A stretch of 11,321 nucleotides of DNA from Anaerolineaceae bacterium (GCA_003448875.1 DLXG01000035.1:1-11321), one strand, 5' to 3'. Shown: positions 1 to 7,614, counted from the stretch's first letter. A program made the numbers and translations. The notes: generated by a model from the letters alone, not told the origin.

Positions 1-140
1 GTGACCGGATTGATAGTTCCCGCGATATTGCCCCTTTAAAACCGGCAGAGGATGCGGTCATTCTGAATACCGACGGCTTGAGTGTTGAGGAAGTCTTAAG
101 CAGGGTTTTTGAATTGTGCGGGGTTGTTGAGGATGAGTGA
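1..140 (+). CDS. cmk: Cytidylate kinase, C-terminal end (5' truncated by window)
   Basis: Reading from base 3 gives 45 codons ending in TGA at 138-140. The peptide begins DRIDSSRDIAPLKPAEDAV and continues with a stretch like LNTDGLSVEEV. This matches the usual C-terminus of bacterial CMP/dCMP kinase, where the R-D-R-x-D-S-x-R segment belongs to the nucleotide-binding and LID region and is followed by A-P-L-x-x-A-x-D-A and D-T-x-G-L-S-I-x-E-V. The enzyme phosphorylates CMP and dCMP with ATP in the cytoplasm for pyrimidine nucleotide supply. The rest of the gene lies left of the window, so its start and catalytic P-loop cannot be checked. Its last 8 bases overlap the next gene's preferred ATG (133), suggesting co-transcription and translational coupling with a histidine kinase. 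Confidence 0.85.
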   Translation, partial: DRIDSSRDIAPLKPAEDAVILNTDGLSVEEVLSRVFELCGVVEDE

Positions 141-1650
141 AAACCATCAGGTAGAACAAGAACTGCGTGATACAAGACATATATTGAATCGGCTATTAGC
201 CGTCAGCCCTGCGGTAATTTATTCAACAACCCCCTATCCGCCTTTCCAGGTTCGATACATCAGCGAAAACGTGACTATCGTGACCGGTTACTCACCGGAT
301 CAATTCATTGAAGATACAAATTTTTGGAAATCGAAAGTCCATCCCGATGACCGTCCCATGGTATTGGAACATTTGCATAAGATGCAATTGCTGGAATATC
401 TGGAGATGGAATATCGTTTCCTTTGCGCGGATGAAGAATATCATTTTCTACATGAAGAAATTAAAGTTTTACGCGATGCTGACGGACACCCTGTTGAAGG
501 GATCGGATATTTTATTGATGTAACCCGTCAGAGAAACTATGAGGAGGCCATTCGGCAGAGCGAAAATCTTTACAGGAGTCTTGCAGAAGCATCGCGAGAC
601 CTGATTTTGTTAATATCAAGTGAAAAAACTGTGGAGTATATGAATAGTTATGCCCGGCAGGCTCTGGGATGGAGTGATCTACAAACCAGGCTGCCATCTT
701 ATGGACATATTTTGAAACTGATTCCCGAAAGTTCTATCCAGCAAGTCTTGCAGACACAACAAGCCGTATATACCGAAAATGTGGCCTATATCTCGAAGAA
801 AAGAATCTGGTTGGGTACCTGGTTGGTGCCAATTTTTTCACCTCAAAATGAAGTTGAATTTGTTATGGCGGTTTCGCGAGACATTACCCGCCAAAGGGAG
901 ACGGAGGAAGAACTCCAGCGAGCGCTGAAAGCCGAACAGGAACTTAACTCATTGCGGTACCGGTTCCTGACCATGACAACCCACGAATTCAAAACCCCCA
1001 TCAGCACTATTCTTTCTTCGGTTGAACTGCTGGAAACTTACGGTGAACGATGGAGCACCGAGAAAAGAAATGACCATATCAACCGGATCAAAACCGCCGC
1101 GCAGCGATTGAATCAGATGTTGAGCGAAGTGCTGGAAGTGAATCGGGTTGAAAGTGGGGCTGGTTTGGAAGTAAGTGAAGGAATTGATCTGATCCAACTG
1201 TGCCATGAAGTCATTAACGACATTCAACAAGCCGACCAGAATCAGCATCCGCTGATTTTTGTTCACACCGGTGACATAAATCGGGTCAAGGCTGATGCAC
1301 GCTCATTGAGAAATATTGTCTCAAATTTGCTTTCGAATGCAGTCAAATATTCCAACCCGGGTAATGAAGTATTGTTGGAGTTGTCTACCTACCCCGACCA
1401 TTTCTGGATAAGAGTACATGACCGGGGCATCGGGGTACCTGAAAAAGACCGAGAAAATCTCTTTGAACCATTTTATCGGGGAGAGAATGTCAATTCAATA
1501 CCCGGTACAGGCCTCGGTTTGACGATTGTGAAACGATCTGTTGAGGCAATGGGCGGCGACATTCAATTTGAGGATAAACCGGGGGGAGGTACTATTTTTA
1601 GTGTGCGTATTCCGGTAAGTAAACAGGCAGGGGAGAAAAATATTGCATGA
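133..1650 (+). CDS. Soluble PAS-PAS sensor histidine kinase
   Basis: This 505-residue protein has no membrane segment or signal peptide, so it should sense in the cytoplasm. A PAS_3-like domain spans roughly residues 15-133 (FW...VHPDDR at 64-74), a second PAS about 143-255, and a short coiled linker leads to HisKA around 275-345. The predicted phospho-acceptor is His284 in THEFKTP. The ATP-binding domain covers about 385-495, with the N box (Asn402), G1 (DRGIGVP from 430), F box (EPFYRG) and G2 (GTGLGL from 458). All motifs needed for autophosphorylation are present. ATG 133 is chosen because it sits inside the cmk end. A GAGG abuts it, so the Shine-Dalgarno is poor; TTG 109, 124 or 127 are in-frame alternatives, and the start is uncertain by up to 8 codons. 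The stop overlaps the next start as ATGA, so the following receiver protein is the likely phosphotransfer partner. The signal sensed is unknown. Confidence 0.9.
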   Translation: MSENHQVEQELRDTRHILNRLLAVSPAVIYSTTPYPPFQVRYISENVTIVTGYSPDQFIEDTNFWKSKVHPDDRPMVLEHLHKMQLLEYLEMEYRFLCADEEYHFLHEEIKVLRDADGHPVEGIGYFIDVTRQRNYEEAIRQSENLYRSLAEASRDLILLISSEKTVEYMNSYARQALGWSDLQTRLPSYGHILKLIPESSIQQVLQTQQAVYTENVAYISKKRIWLGTWLVPIFSPQNEVEFVMAVSRDITRQRETEEELQRALKAEQELNSLRYRFLTMTTHEFKTPISTILSSVELLETYGERWSTEKRNDHINRIKTAAQRLNQMLSEVLEVNRVESGAGLEVSEGIDLIQLCHEVINDIQQADQNQHPLIFVHTGDINRVKADARSLRNIVSNLLSNAVKYSNPGNEVLLELSTYPDHFWIRVHDRGIGVPEKDRENLFEPFYRGENVNSIPGTGLGLTIVKRSVEAMGGDIQFEDKPGGGTIFSVRIPVSKQAGEKNIA

Positions 1651-2747
1651 AAAAAATACTCGTAATAGAAGATGAAACGGATATTCGTGAGAATATTATT
1701 GATTTGCTAAGCGAGGAGGGCTATTTAGCGGTAGGGGCAAAGGATGGCGAGGAAGGTATTCACAAAATATGGCAGGAATTCCCTGATCTGGTTTTGTGTG
1801 ATATTTTGATGCCAAAAGTGGATGGATATGGGGTGTTAACAGTGGTCAGTAAGAGTCCCGTTACTTCAACGATCCCCTTTATCTTTTTGACCGCAAAAAC
1901 TCAGCGGGAGGATCTGAGGAAAGGAATGGCTTTAGGAGCAGATGATTACATTACCAAACCATTTACACGACTGGAATTGTTACAAGCCATCGAGACCCGT
2001 CTGCTGAAACATGAGCAACTTCGCCTTCAAGCACAGCAAAAATTGATTGAATTACGAACCAGTATCAGCCTTTCCCTTCCACACGAATTGTTGACCCCAT
2101 TAAGTGTCATACTTGGATTTTCTGAATATCTGCTAAACAACTTATCTGCTGATCCGGTCAACCTGCAAACACTCGAAATTGTGCGGGATATTCACAACGC
2201 CGCCAAACGGCTGCTGCATTCATTGCAAAAGTATTTGTTCTATGCAGAAATGGAAGTAATCCTCTCGGATGCGGAGAAAATCACCAAGGCAAGACACTCA
2301 CGCTTTCGAATCACGGAGGGGGATATTAAAACCGCAATTTCAGCGATTCCCGAAAGTGTCGAACGAGAAGAAGATATTCATATCGAAGCCGCTCAGGCGT
2401 TGGTTTGTATTTCAGATACTTACTTCCATAAGTTAGTGGAAGAATTAGTTGAAAATGCGATTAAGTTTTCACCAGCCGGTAGTCCAATCTATCTGATTGG
2501 TGAATCCTTGCGGGAGAATGGCTTATATCGGCTTCAAGTTCTGGATCATGGCAAGGGAATGACCCCTGAACAGGTGGCGGGTATCAGCGGTTTTATACCC
2601 AAAGACAGAAAATTGTATTACTCCCAACGAAGTGGTTTAGGGCTTGAGATTGTGAGTAAAATTCTGGATATATACCAGGGGACTATAAGCATTCAGAGCG
2701 AGCCGGGTTCCTACACCAAGGTGGAGGTATTTTTGCGTTTGGGATAA
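1647..2747 (+). CDS. Receiver-histidine kinase fusion (REC-HisKA-HATPase)
   Basis: The 366-residue cytoplasmic protein starts with a complete receiver domain (about 1-120): acidic pair Glu8/Asp9, phospho-acceptor Asp52 in CDILMPKVDG, switch Thr82 and Lys104 in ITKPF. A helical linker leads to a HisKA-like segment with His146 in PHELLTPLS, where Leu replaces the Arg usual in HELRTP. The ATP-binding domain follows: N box with Asn270 (ELVENAIKFS), G1 DHGKGM (300-305) and G2 SGLGL (329-333). The catalytic motifs look intact, so it may autophosphorylate or act as a phosphatase gated by its receiver. No DNA-binding, cyclase or other effector domain follows. AGGGGAG at 1629-1635 is a plausible Shine-Dalgarno, and the 4-base overlap with the upstream kinase gene implies tight coupling. 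I infer that the upstream kinase phosphorylates Asp52 and this protein relays the signal to an unlinked partner. A protein of this layout is often annotated simply as a response regulator. Confidence 0.88.
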   Translation: MKKILVIEDETDIRENIIDLLSEEGYLAVGAKDGEEGIHKIWQEFPDLVLCDILMPKVDGYGVLTVVSKSPVTSTIPFIFLTAKTQREDLRKGMALGADDYITKPFTRLELLQAIETRLLKHEQLRLQAQQKLIELRTSISLSLPHELLTPLSVILGFSEYLLNNLSADPVNLQTLEIVRDIHNAAKRLLHSLQKYLFYAEMEVILSDAEKITKARHSRFRITEGDIKTAISAIPESVEREEDIHIEAAQALVCISDTYFHKLVEELVENAIKFSPAGSPIYLIGESLRENGLYRLQVLDHGKGMTPEQVAGISGFIPKDRKLYYSQRSGLGLEIVSKILDIYQGTISIQSEPGSYTKVEVFLRLG

Positions 2748-2766
2748 GAAGGGAGGAATTTAAGTC

Positions 2767-4095
2767 ATGTGCGATACTATGGTGGCTTTGGGCAATGTAA
2801 CCGACGATGGTGCGGTTTTGTTTGCTAAAAATTCTGACCGAGAGCCAAATGAAGCCCATGAGGTTGTCATCCTTCCTGCCGCCGATCATCCTCAGGGTTC
2901 AACGGTCAAATGTACTTACATTGAAATTCCGCAAGTGAGCCACACCTTTGCCGTGCTACTGGCTAAACCATTCTGGATCTGGGGAGCAGAGATGGGGGCC
3001 AATGAACATGGGCTTGTCATTGGAAACGAAGCGGTTTTTACCAGAGTGCCCTATCAAAAAGAGAACGGCTTGATCGGGATGGATTTTATACGCCTTGCGC
3101 TTGAACGAAGCCGGAACGCAGAAGAGGCGTTGCATTGTATTGTGAATTTACTGGAAGAATATGGTCAGGGGGGTAATTGCGGTTTCCGCCATCGAATGTA
3201 TTATCATAACAGTTTTATTCTGGCAGACCCCAAAGAAGCGTGGGTGTTAGAAACGGCCGGTAAGTTTTGGGCAGCCGAAAAGGTAAGGGATATTCGTTCA
3301 ATTTCTAACGCGTTGACGATCGGTGATAAGTGGGATCTGGCATCACCGGGTTTGGTGGAATTTGCTATCCGGCAAGGTTGGTGTCAATCCAAAACGGACT
3401 TTCACTTTGCCCGCTGCTATTCGGATTCGATTTATACCCGTTTTAGCGATGCAAAAAGACGCCAGAAATGCAGCACCGACTTGCTGACAATTCAACGGGG
3501 AAAAATCACAGAAAAAACCATGTTTGCGGTGCTTCGCTCTCATGCGGGAATCGGTGAGGAAGAGCGTCAGATTGAGCGGGGGTTGACCGGGTCAGAAGTG
3601 TGTATGCATGCCGGTTTCGGGCCGGTCAGGGGCAGCCAATCGGTTGGTTCGCTGGTCAGTCGGATTGCAGCCGAGGGGGCTACACATTGGGTGACGGCAA
3701 CTTCAGCTCCCTGTTTGAGCATTTTCAAACCGGTGTGGATTGACAGCGGCTTGCCAGAGAAAATCATCGGTCACCCACAAGGTAAATTTGACGAGAGCAC
3801 TTTATTCTGGAAGCACGAAATTTTACACCGGGAAGTTTTGAAAAATTACTCGGAAAGAAGCCGGGTTTTTCTGGTTGAACGGAATGAGATTGAAGATGAA
3901 TTTCTGAGGCAGGAATTAGAATACCGTTCTAAGATTGCAAAAGAACGAGCAGTATTGACTGAGCAGTATTTTCAAAAATCACAAGCAGCCGAACAACACT
4001 GGTTAAGTAAGGTGATGAATATACCGGAAAAAAGATTGGATCTTTTGTATAAATTGGCCTGGAATGGTTTTAACCGCGAAGCAGGATTGGTCTGA
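2767..4095 (+). CDS. Secernin-like peptidase family C69 Ntn-hydrolase
   Basis: The 442-residue protein begins MCDTMVALGNVTDDGAVLFAKNSDR cut into the family pattern as follows: Cys2 becomes the N-terminal nucleophile after removal of Met, and the N-S-D-R motif lies at 22-25. Further family-like segments are the WIWGAEMGANEHGLVIGNEA region, YGQGGNCGF and ADPKEAWVLETAG. Members are secernins, dipeptidase-like proteins and relatives of acyl-CoA:6-aminopenicillanate acyltransferase, so the chemistry is expected to be amide hydrolysis or acyl transfer. The true substrate is unknown. No signal peptide is present, so the protein is cytoplasmic. The last 75 or so residues form a charged, probably helical tail. 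GGGAGG at 2751-2756 lies 10 bases before the ATG and fixes the start needed for Cys2. It sits 19 bases after the receiver-kinase stop with no terminator between, so it is probably co-transcribed with the signalling pair. Confidence 0.85.
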   Translation: MCDTMVALGNVTDDGAVLFAKNSDREPNEAHEVVILPAADHPQGSTVKCTYIEIPQVSHTFAVLLAKPFWIWGAEMGANEHGLVIGNEAVFTRVPYQKENGLIGMDFIRLALERSRNAEEALHCIVNLLEEYGQGGNCGFRHRMYYHNSFILADPKEAWVLETAGKFWAAEKVRDIRSISNALTIGDKWDLASPGLVEFAIRQGWCQSKTDFHFARCYSDSIYTRFSDAKRRQKCSTDLLTIQRGKITEKTMFAVLRSHAGIGEEERQIERGLTGSEVCMHAGFGPVRGSQSVGSLVSRIAAEGATHWVTATSAPCLSIFKPVWIDSGLPEKIIGHPQGKFDESTLFWKHEILHREVLKNYSERSRVFLVERNEIEDEFLRQELEYRSKIAKERAVLTEQYFQKSQAAEQHWLSKVMNIPEKRLDLLYKLAWNGFNREAGLV

Positions 4096-4132
4096 CCCGA
4101 ACAGTTAAAAGAAAACATCATCTAAGCAGCAA

Positions 4133-4141
4133 TGCTATAAT
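4133..4141 (+). promoter_or_regulatory. Extended -10 promoter of the membrane kinase gene
   Basis: TGCTATAAT contains a consensus -10 hexamer (4136-4141) with the upstream TG of an extended -10. No good -35 hexamer sits 16-18 bases upstream, which is tolerable for extended -10 promoters. Transcription would begin near 4148, giving a leader of only about 11 bases and no room for a Shine-Dalgarno before the ATG at 4159. The rest of the 4096-4158 gap shows no clear terminator for the upstream unit. Assignment is by motif only. Confidence 0.6.
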
Positions 4142-4158
4142 CTTAACTAGCGGTTAAG
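4142..4158 (+). repeat. Perfect 6-5-6 inverted repeat, candidate operator
   Basis: CTTAAC (4142-4147), spacer TAGCG, GTTAAG (4153-4158): the arms are exact reverse complements. The repeat begins one base after the -10 hexamer, covers the predicted transcription start and ends immediately before the ATG of the membrane kinase gene. A dimeric regulator bound here would block initiation. In RNA the arms could form a weak AU-rich hairpin at the very 5' end. The regulator is not identifiable from this window. Confidence 0.5.
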
Positions 4159-7100
4159 ATGAATTTATTCAATTTTGAACTGTTGCAAAACCCTTTCTTT
4201 TACCTGCCGTTTCACTCATCTGGCTGGGTGGGATGGCTGGCGATGGTGGTTTTGCTCTTATTCGGTGGCATCAGCGTACGGCGTTCCTCTGATTTTCAGC
4301 AGTATTTCAAGTGGAGTAAATTTCTATTAGCGCTGGCGATGGTGCCGTTGGCGGTTTTACTGGTTGAAATTCGCGTGCCGAGTTTACAATCCGGTGCTGT
4401 TCCTAATTTGCCATTGGAAATGAATCGGACGGGAATTCTGGTTTTTGCGGCCTTTCCGATTTTTCTGGCGGCCGGCATAACCGGGGCTTTTCCCTCATTG
4501 ATAATTGGATTGGCAACAGGCTTTTTCCTCGGTCTTTTTGTGACGCATGACCTGTTCTCGATCGCCGAATGGGGGTTTTTGGGTTTAATTACCGGCATTG
4601 CCCTGTCGCAGAAGTATCGCACTACCTTTTACAGGCTTCTAAGGCATCCGTTGGCGGCTGCGCTAGTCGTTTGGATTATTTTCTTGCCATTATTCTTGTT
4701 GATTTCATTTTTTCTAATTCCCGGCTCGCTGGCTGAACGTTTAGATTTTGCCCTTGCCCAAAACTGGCAGTATTACCTGATGCGGGGGATTGAACTGGGG
4801 GTGGCAGGGTTGTTTTTTGAGTTGCTCTGTCTGCTTCTGCCGGGATTCTGGCAGAGGCCTACTCATCTAATTCCATCACCCGCTGAGGTGAGCCTTCAAA
4901 GCCGCTTTATATTGTTTACAGTACCCCTTGCATTGTTATTGTTTGTCATATTGATCCTGGCGGATTGGTGGGTGGCTGGCCGGGCAGCGCGACAGATGAT
5001 GGAGTCGCGCTTGCAGGGATTGACACGCGTTACTTCTGAATCTTTGCCGTATTTTTTGGAGGCTGGTCAGAGCCTGATTATTGACTTTGCGAAAACTGAT
5101 TTAATTCAAAAACCACCTGCTGAGAGCCAACTTTTATTGATAGAAAATATTCGAGCGATTCCCTATTTTCGGCAATTGGTGGTTCTGGGAAAAGACGGCC
5201 AATGGATAACCGCTTACCCCCCAACCAATGCTGAGAATATGAAATTCGCACCTGATGAAGAAGCGGGAATTGCGCTGGCTTTGAAAGGGGTTGTGGTTCA
5301 GGTTTACCCAATCTCACCCTCTCCCGGCGAAAAATCGGCACAGGTCTCTTTTATTGCTGCCATTAAGGATGAGTTGGGGGCCGTTCAAGGTGTTATTCTA
5401 GGCAGGACGGATTTTGAAACCAATCCGTTCACCCAGCCGGCGTTGAGTGCTTTGCAAGGGGTGTTGGAAAATGGCGGCGAGGGTTTTATTCTGGATGAAC
5501 AGGGGAACATCCTCTATCAAACCTCCGCCGCCACCCCATTGACTGCTGCTGATCAATTCATTGGCAGACTGGAAGTCGGTAAAGGGCTTTACGAAGACAC
5601 CTCTCCAACGGGTACTCGCTTGTTGGTGCTGGTAGAGCAGGTAACCGGTCGCCCGTGGCAGGTTGTTACGCGGGTGCCTGCCAGCGTTGCCCAGCAAATT
5701 GCCCTGAATATCGCCATACCAACACTGATCATTTTACTAGTTCTTTTCGGTGCTGGGTCGGTAGTGATGTTTGGCATTGTTCGCGTTGTTACTTCCAGTT
5801 TGCTCAAACTGACCGATCAGGCGGTGCGCATTTCGCATGGCGAGCTGGATCACGCAATTGAAGGTAAAGGCAATGATGAAGTTGGTCGGTTGGGTAAAGC
5901 CTTTGAAACAATGCGTTTGAGCCTGAAAAAGAGATTGGAAGAATTGAATCAATTACTGGTGGTCAGTCAAGGGGTTGCCGCGAATTTAGAAATTTCAGAA
6001 GCGATTCAGCCTATCCTTAAAGCGGCATTGGATGATGAGTGTGTTTCTGCCCGCATCGTTCTCATTCAAGAGGTGCAATTGGATGTTGAAGGGGACAAAT
6101 TGGTGAGTTGGGGCGCTGGCAGACAGGCCGAATTGTATCAACATCTGGATGGTCAGATATTCGAGCAGATGCGGTCGCATCACTTGCTTTCCATTCCCAA
6201 CACCAGCCGAGTTCGCCGAATCAGCGCGGTTAATGGTAAACCACATCCGGCTGCTTTGATTGCTTTTGGATTGTTTTTTGAAACCACCTACTACGGGGCT
6301 CTTTGGCTGGCGTATGATAAACCAAAGAACTTTACAGAGGATGAGGTCCGATTTCTAAACACGCTTGCCAGTGAAGCTGCGCTTGCTGCGGCAAATTCGC
6401 GGCTGTATGCTTCGGCTGAAATTGGCAGGCGTCGGTTGGAGGCTGTTTTATCCTCCGTTCCGGAGCCCGTACTGGTATTTGATGAAAAGGACCGCTTGCT
6501 GCTGCTCAACCCGGCAGCCATGCACATCCCCAGTTTAATTTCGGCAGCGTTACCGGGGAGGCCTTTGCAGGATGTGATTAATTCGGAAAACCTGATTAAA
6601 CTCATCAGCGGCTCTCTCGAAGATCGGATTGCTTCGAGGGAGATACCATTGTCTAGCGGTAAAGTGTTCTATGCCAGCGTTGCTCCGGTGATGGGAGATG
6701 ATCATCAATTAGGCAAGGTGTGTGTATTGAGGGATATTACTCACTACAAAGAATTGGATACTCTCAAATCCGAGATTGTGGCAACGGTCAGCCATGATTT
6801 ACGAACACCCTTAACACTTTTGCGCGGTTACAGCACCATGCTCACGATGATTGGTGAACTGAATGAGCAGCAGCATGTTTATATCAACAAGATTGTTTCT
6901 ACTGTCGAAGATATGACCCATCTGGTAAATAATTTATTGGATCTGAGTCGGATTGAGTCGGGAATACCACTCAAGATAGAAGAAGTTGATCCAATGATTG
7001 TAGTAGAGAAAATTATCCGGCAGTATCAACCACATGCTTCGCAGAAGAATATTCAACTTACCTATGAGGGGCCGGCAGATGGGAAACGAGTAATGATTAA

Positions 7101-7500
7101 GGCTGATCTGGCTCTGTTACAGCAAGCCTTGATTAATCTGGTAGATAATGCTATAAAATACACACGCAATGATGGGCAGGTGGTTGTACGCGTACGGGCA
7201 GGGAATGAACGGTTAACATTTGAAGTCCATGATAACGGCATAGGGATCGCCCCCTTGGATTTACCGCGTTTGTTTGAAAAATTCTATCGAAGCGGTCGGC
7301 GAGAAGCCTACGAGAAACGCGGTTCTGGTTTGGGACTGGCGATTGTAAAATCCATCGTTGAACGACATCATGGGCGAATCTGGGTAGACAGCCAATTAGG
7401 AAAAGGAAGCACCTTTTATATAGAGTTACCGGTTGAACAACCGATGGTGATCAGCGAGGAGGAAATTCGAGAAGGGGGTGCAACAAATCTTAAAAAATGA
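4159..7500 (+). CDS. Large membrane histidine kinase (multi-TM, Cache-like, HAMP, GAF, PAS)
   Basis: This 1113-residue inner-membrane sensor kinase opens with a hydrophobic N-terminal region containing about six or seven membrane segments (near 24-39, 54-71, 92-110, 112-130, possibly 136-150, 164-188 and 210-230). Its glycine-rich ITGAFPSLIIGLATGFF stretch is loosely like 5TM LytS-type sensors. A further segment (249-268) and one at 514-541 bracket an extracytoplasmic domain of about 240 residues that reads as a Cache-type ligand sensor. HAMP follows (about 541-595), then a GAF-like domain (600-750) and a PAS-like domain (755-865). HisKA carries His879 in SHDLRTPL. The ATPase domain has N box Asn997 (LVDNAIKYT), G1 DNGIGI from 1025, F box LFEKFYRS and G2 GSGLGLAIV from 1055, so it should be active. 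ATG 4159 lacks a Shine-Dalgarno, but starting later would damage the first membrane segment. It has its own promoter, and no response regulator lies next to it in this window. Confidence 0.9.
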   Translation: MNLFNFELLQNPFFYLPFHSSGWVGWLAMVVLLLFGGISVRRSSDFQQYFKWSKFLLALAMVPLAVLLVEIRVPSLQSGAVPNLPLEMNRTGILVFAAFPIFLAAGITGAFPSLIIGLATGFFLGLFVTHDLFSIAEWGFLGLITGIALSQKYRTTFYRLLRHPLAAALVVWIIFLPLFLLISFFLIPGSLAERLDFALAQNWQYYLMRGIELGVAGLFFELLCLLLPGFWQRPTHLIPSPAEVSLQSRFILFTVPLALLLFVILILADWWVAGRAARQMMESRLQGLTRVTSESLPYFLEAGQSLIIDFAKTDLIQKPPAESQLLLIENIRAIPYFRQLVVLGKDGQWITAYPPTNAENMKFAPDEEAGIALALKGVVVQVYPISPSPGEKSAQVSFIAAIKDELGAVQGVILGRTDFETNPFTQPALSALQGVLENGGEGFILDEQGNILYQTSAATPLTAADQFIGRLEVGKGLYEDTSPTGTRLLVLVEQVTGRPWQVVTRVPASVAQQIALNIAIPTLIILLVLFGAGSVVMFGIVRVVTSSLLKLTDQAVRISHGELDHAIEGKGNDEVGRLGKAFETMRLSLKKRLEELNQLLVVSQGVAANLEISEAIQPILKAALDDECVSARIVLIQEVQLDVEGDKLVSWGAGRQAELYQHLDGQIFEQMRSHHLLSIPNTSRVRRISAVNGKPHPAALIAFGLFFETTYYGALWLAYDKPKNFTEDEVRFLNTLASEAALAAANSRLYASAEIGRRRLEAVLSSVPEPVLVFDEKDRLLLLNPAAMHIPSLISAALPGRPLQDVINSENLIKLISGSLEDRIASREIPLSSGKVFYASVAPVMGDDHQLGKVCVLRDITHYKELDTLKSEIVATVSHDLRTPLTLLRGYSTMLTMIGELNEQQHVYINKIVSTVEDMTHLVNNLLDLSRIESGIPLKIEEVDPMIVVEKIIRQYQPHASQKNIQLTYEGPADGKRVMIKADLALLQQALINLVDNAIKYTRNDGQVVVRVRAGNERLTFEVHDNGIGIAPLDLPRLFEKFYRSGRREAYEKRGSGLGLAIVKSIVERHHGRIWVDSQLGKGSTFYIELPVEQPMVISEEEIREGGATNLKK

Positions 7501-7539
7501 AAATTGAAGTACGAAGCCCACTTGAATATTGACAAATTG

Positions 7540-7548
7540 TGCTATAAT
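7540..7548 (+). promoter_or_regulatory. Extended -10 promoter of rpoC
   Basis: TGCTATAAT contains a consensus -10 hexamer at 7543-7548 with the extended TG. The nearest -35-like element at a tolerable distance is TTGAAT (7522-7527), 15 bases upstream. A perfect TTGACA at 7529-7534 lies only 8 bases from this -10; it would pair at 17 bases with the poor hexamer TATTTG (7552-7557). Transcription from the extended -10 would start near 7555, leaving a leader of about 115 bases before rpoC. No clear terminator separates this from the kinase gene, so read-through is possible. Confidence 0.65.
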
Positions 7549-7556
7549 TATTATTT

Positions 7557-7566
7557 GCATGCATGC
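7557..7566 (+). repeat. GCATGCATGC palindrome near the rpoC transcription start
   Basis: Ten bases form a perfect spacerless palindrome, eight bases after the -10 hexamer and therefore at about +3 to +12 of the predicted transcript. The position suits a repressor site. The sequence is also a simple alternation of GCAT, so chance is a real alternative. Confidence 0.3.
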
Positions 7567-7614
7567 GTTCTATCGGGTGATTTCATAAGTTCAACGCAAG
7601 GGAAGGTATCTCTC

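Noticed and set aside
109..132. TTG 109 as start of the first histidine kinase
   Set aside because: It would lengthen the overlap with cmk to 32 bases and add eight residues with no family support. ATG 133 is preferred, though its Shine-Dalgarno is weak.
7149..7157. TGCTATAAA, similar to the extended -10 elements
   Set aside because: It lies inside the N box coding sequence of the membrane kinase (DNAIKYT), so the codons explain it.
7501..7530. Terminator after the membrane kinase gene
   Set aside because: Only a weak imperfect repeat (AAGT...ACTT) is present, with no stable GC stem or T-run.
7529..7534. Perfect TTGACA as the -35 of the rpoC promoter
   Set aside because: Only 8 bases separate it from TATAAT, too short for one promoter. 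With 17-base spacing it meets TATTTG, which matches the -10 consensus at only three positions. It is mentioned as an alternative but not called.
7559..7588. ATG-initiated 9-codon ORF (MHAFYRVIS) in the rpoC leader
   Set aside because: There is no Shine-Dalgarno, and its start falls within the palindrome only about four bases after the predicted transcript start. The GTG 7615 ORF is the better leader candidate.
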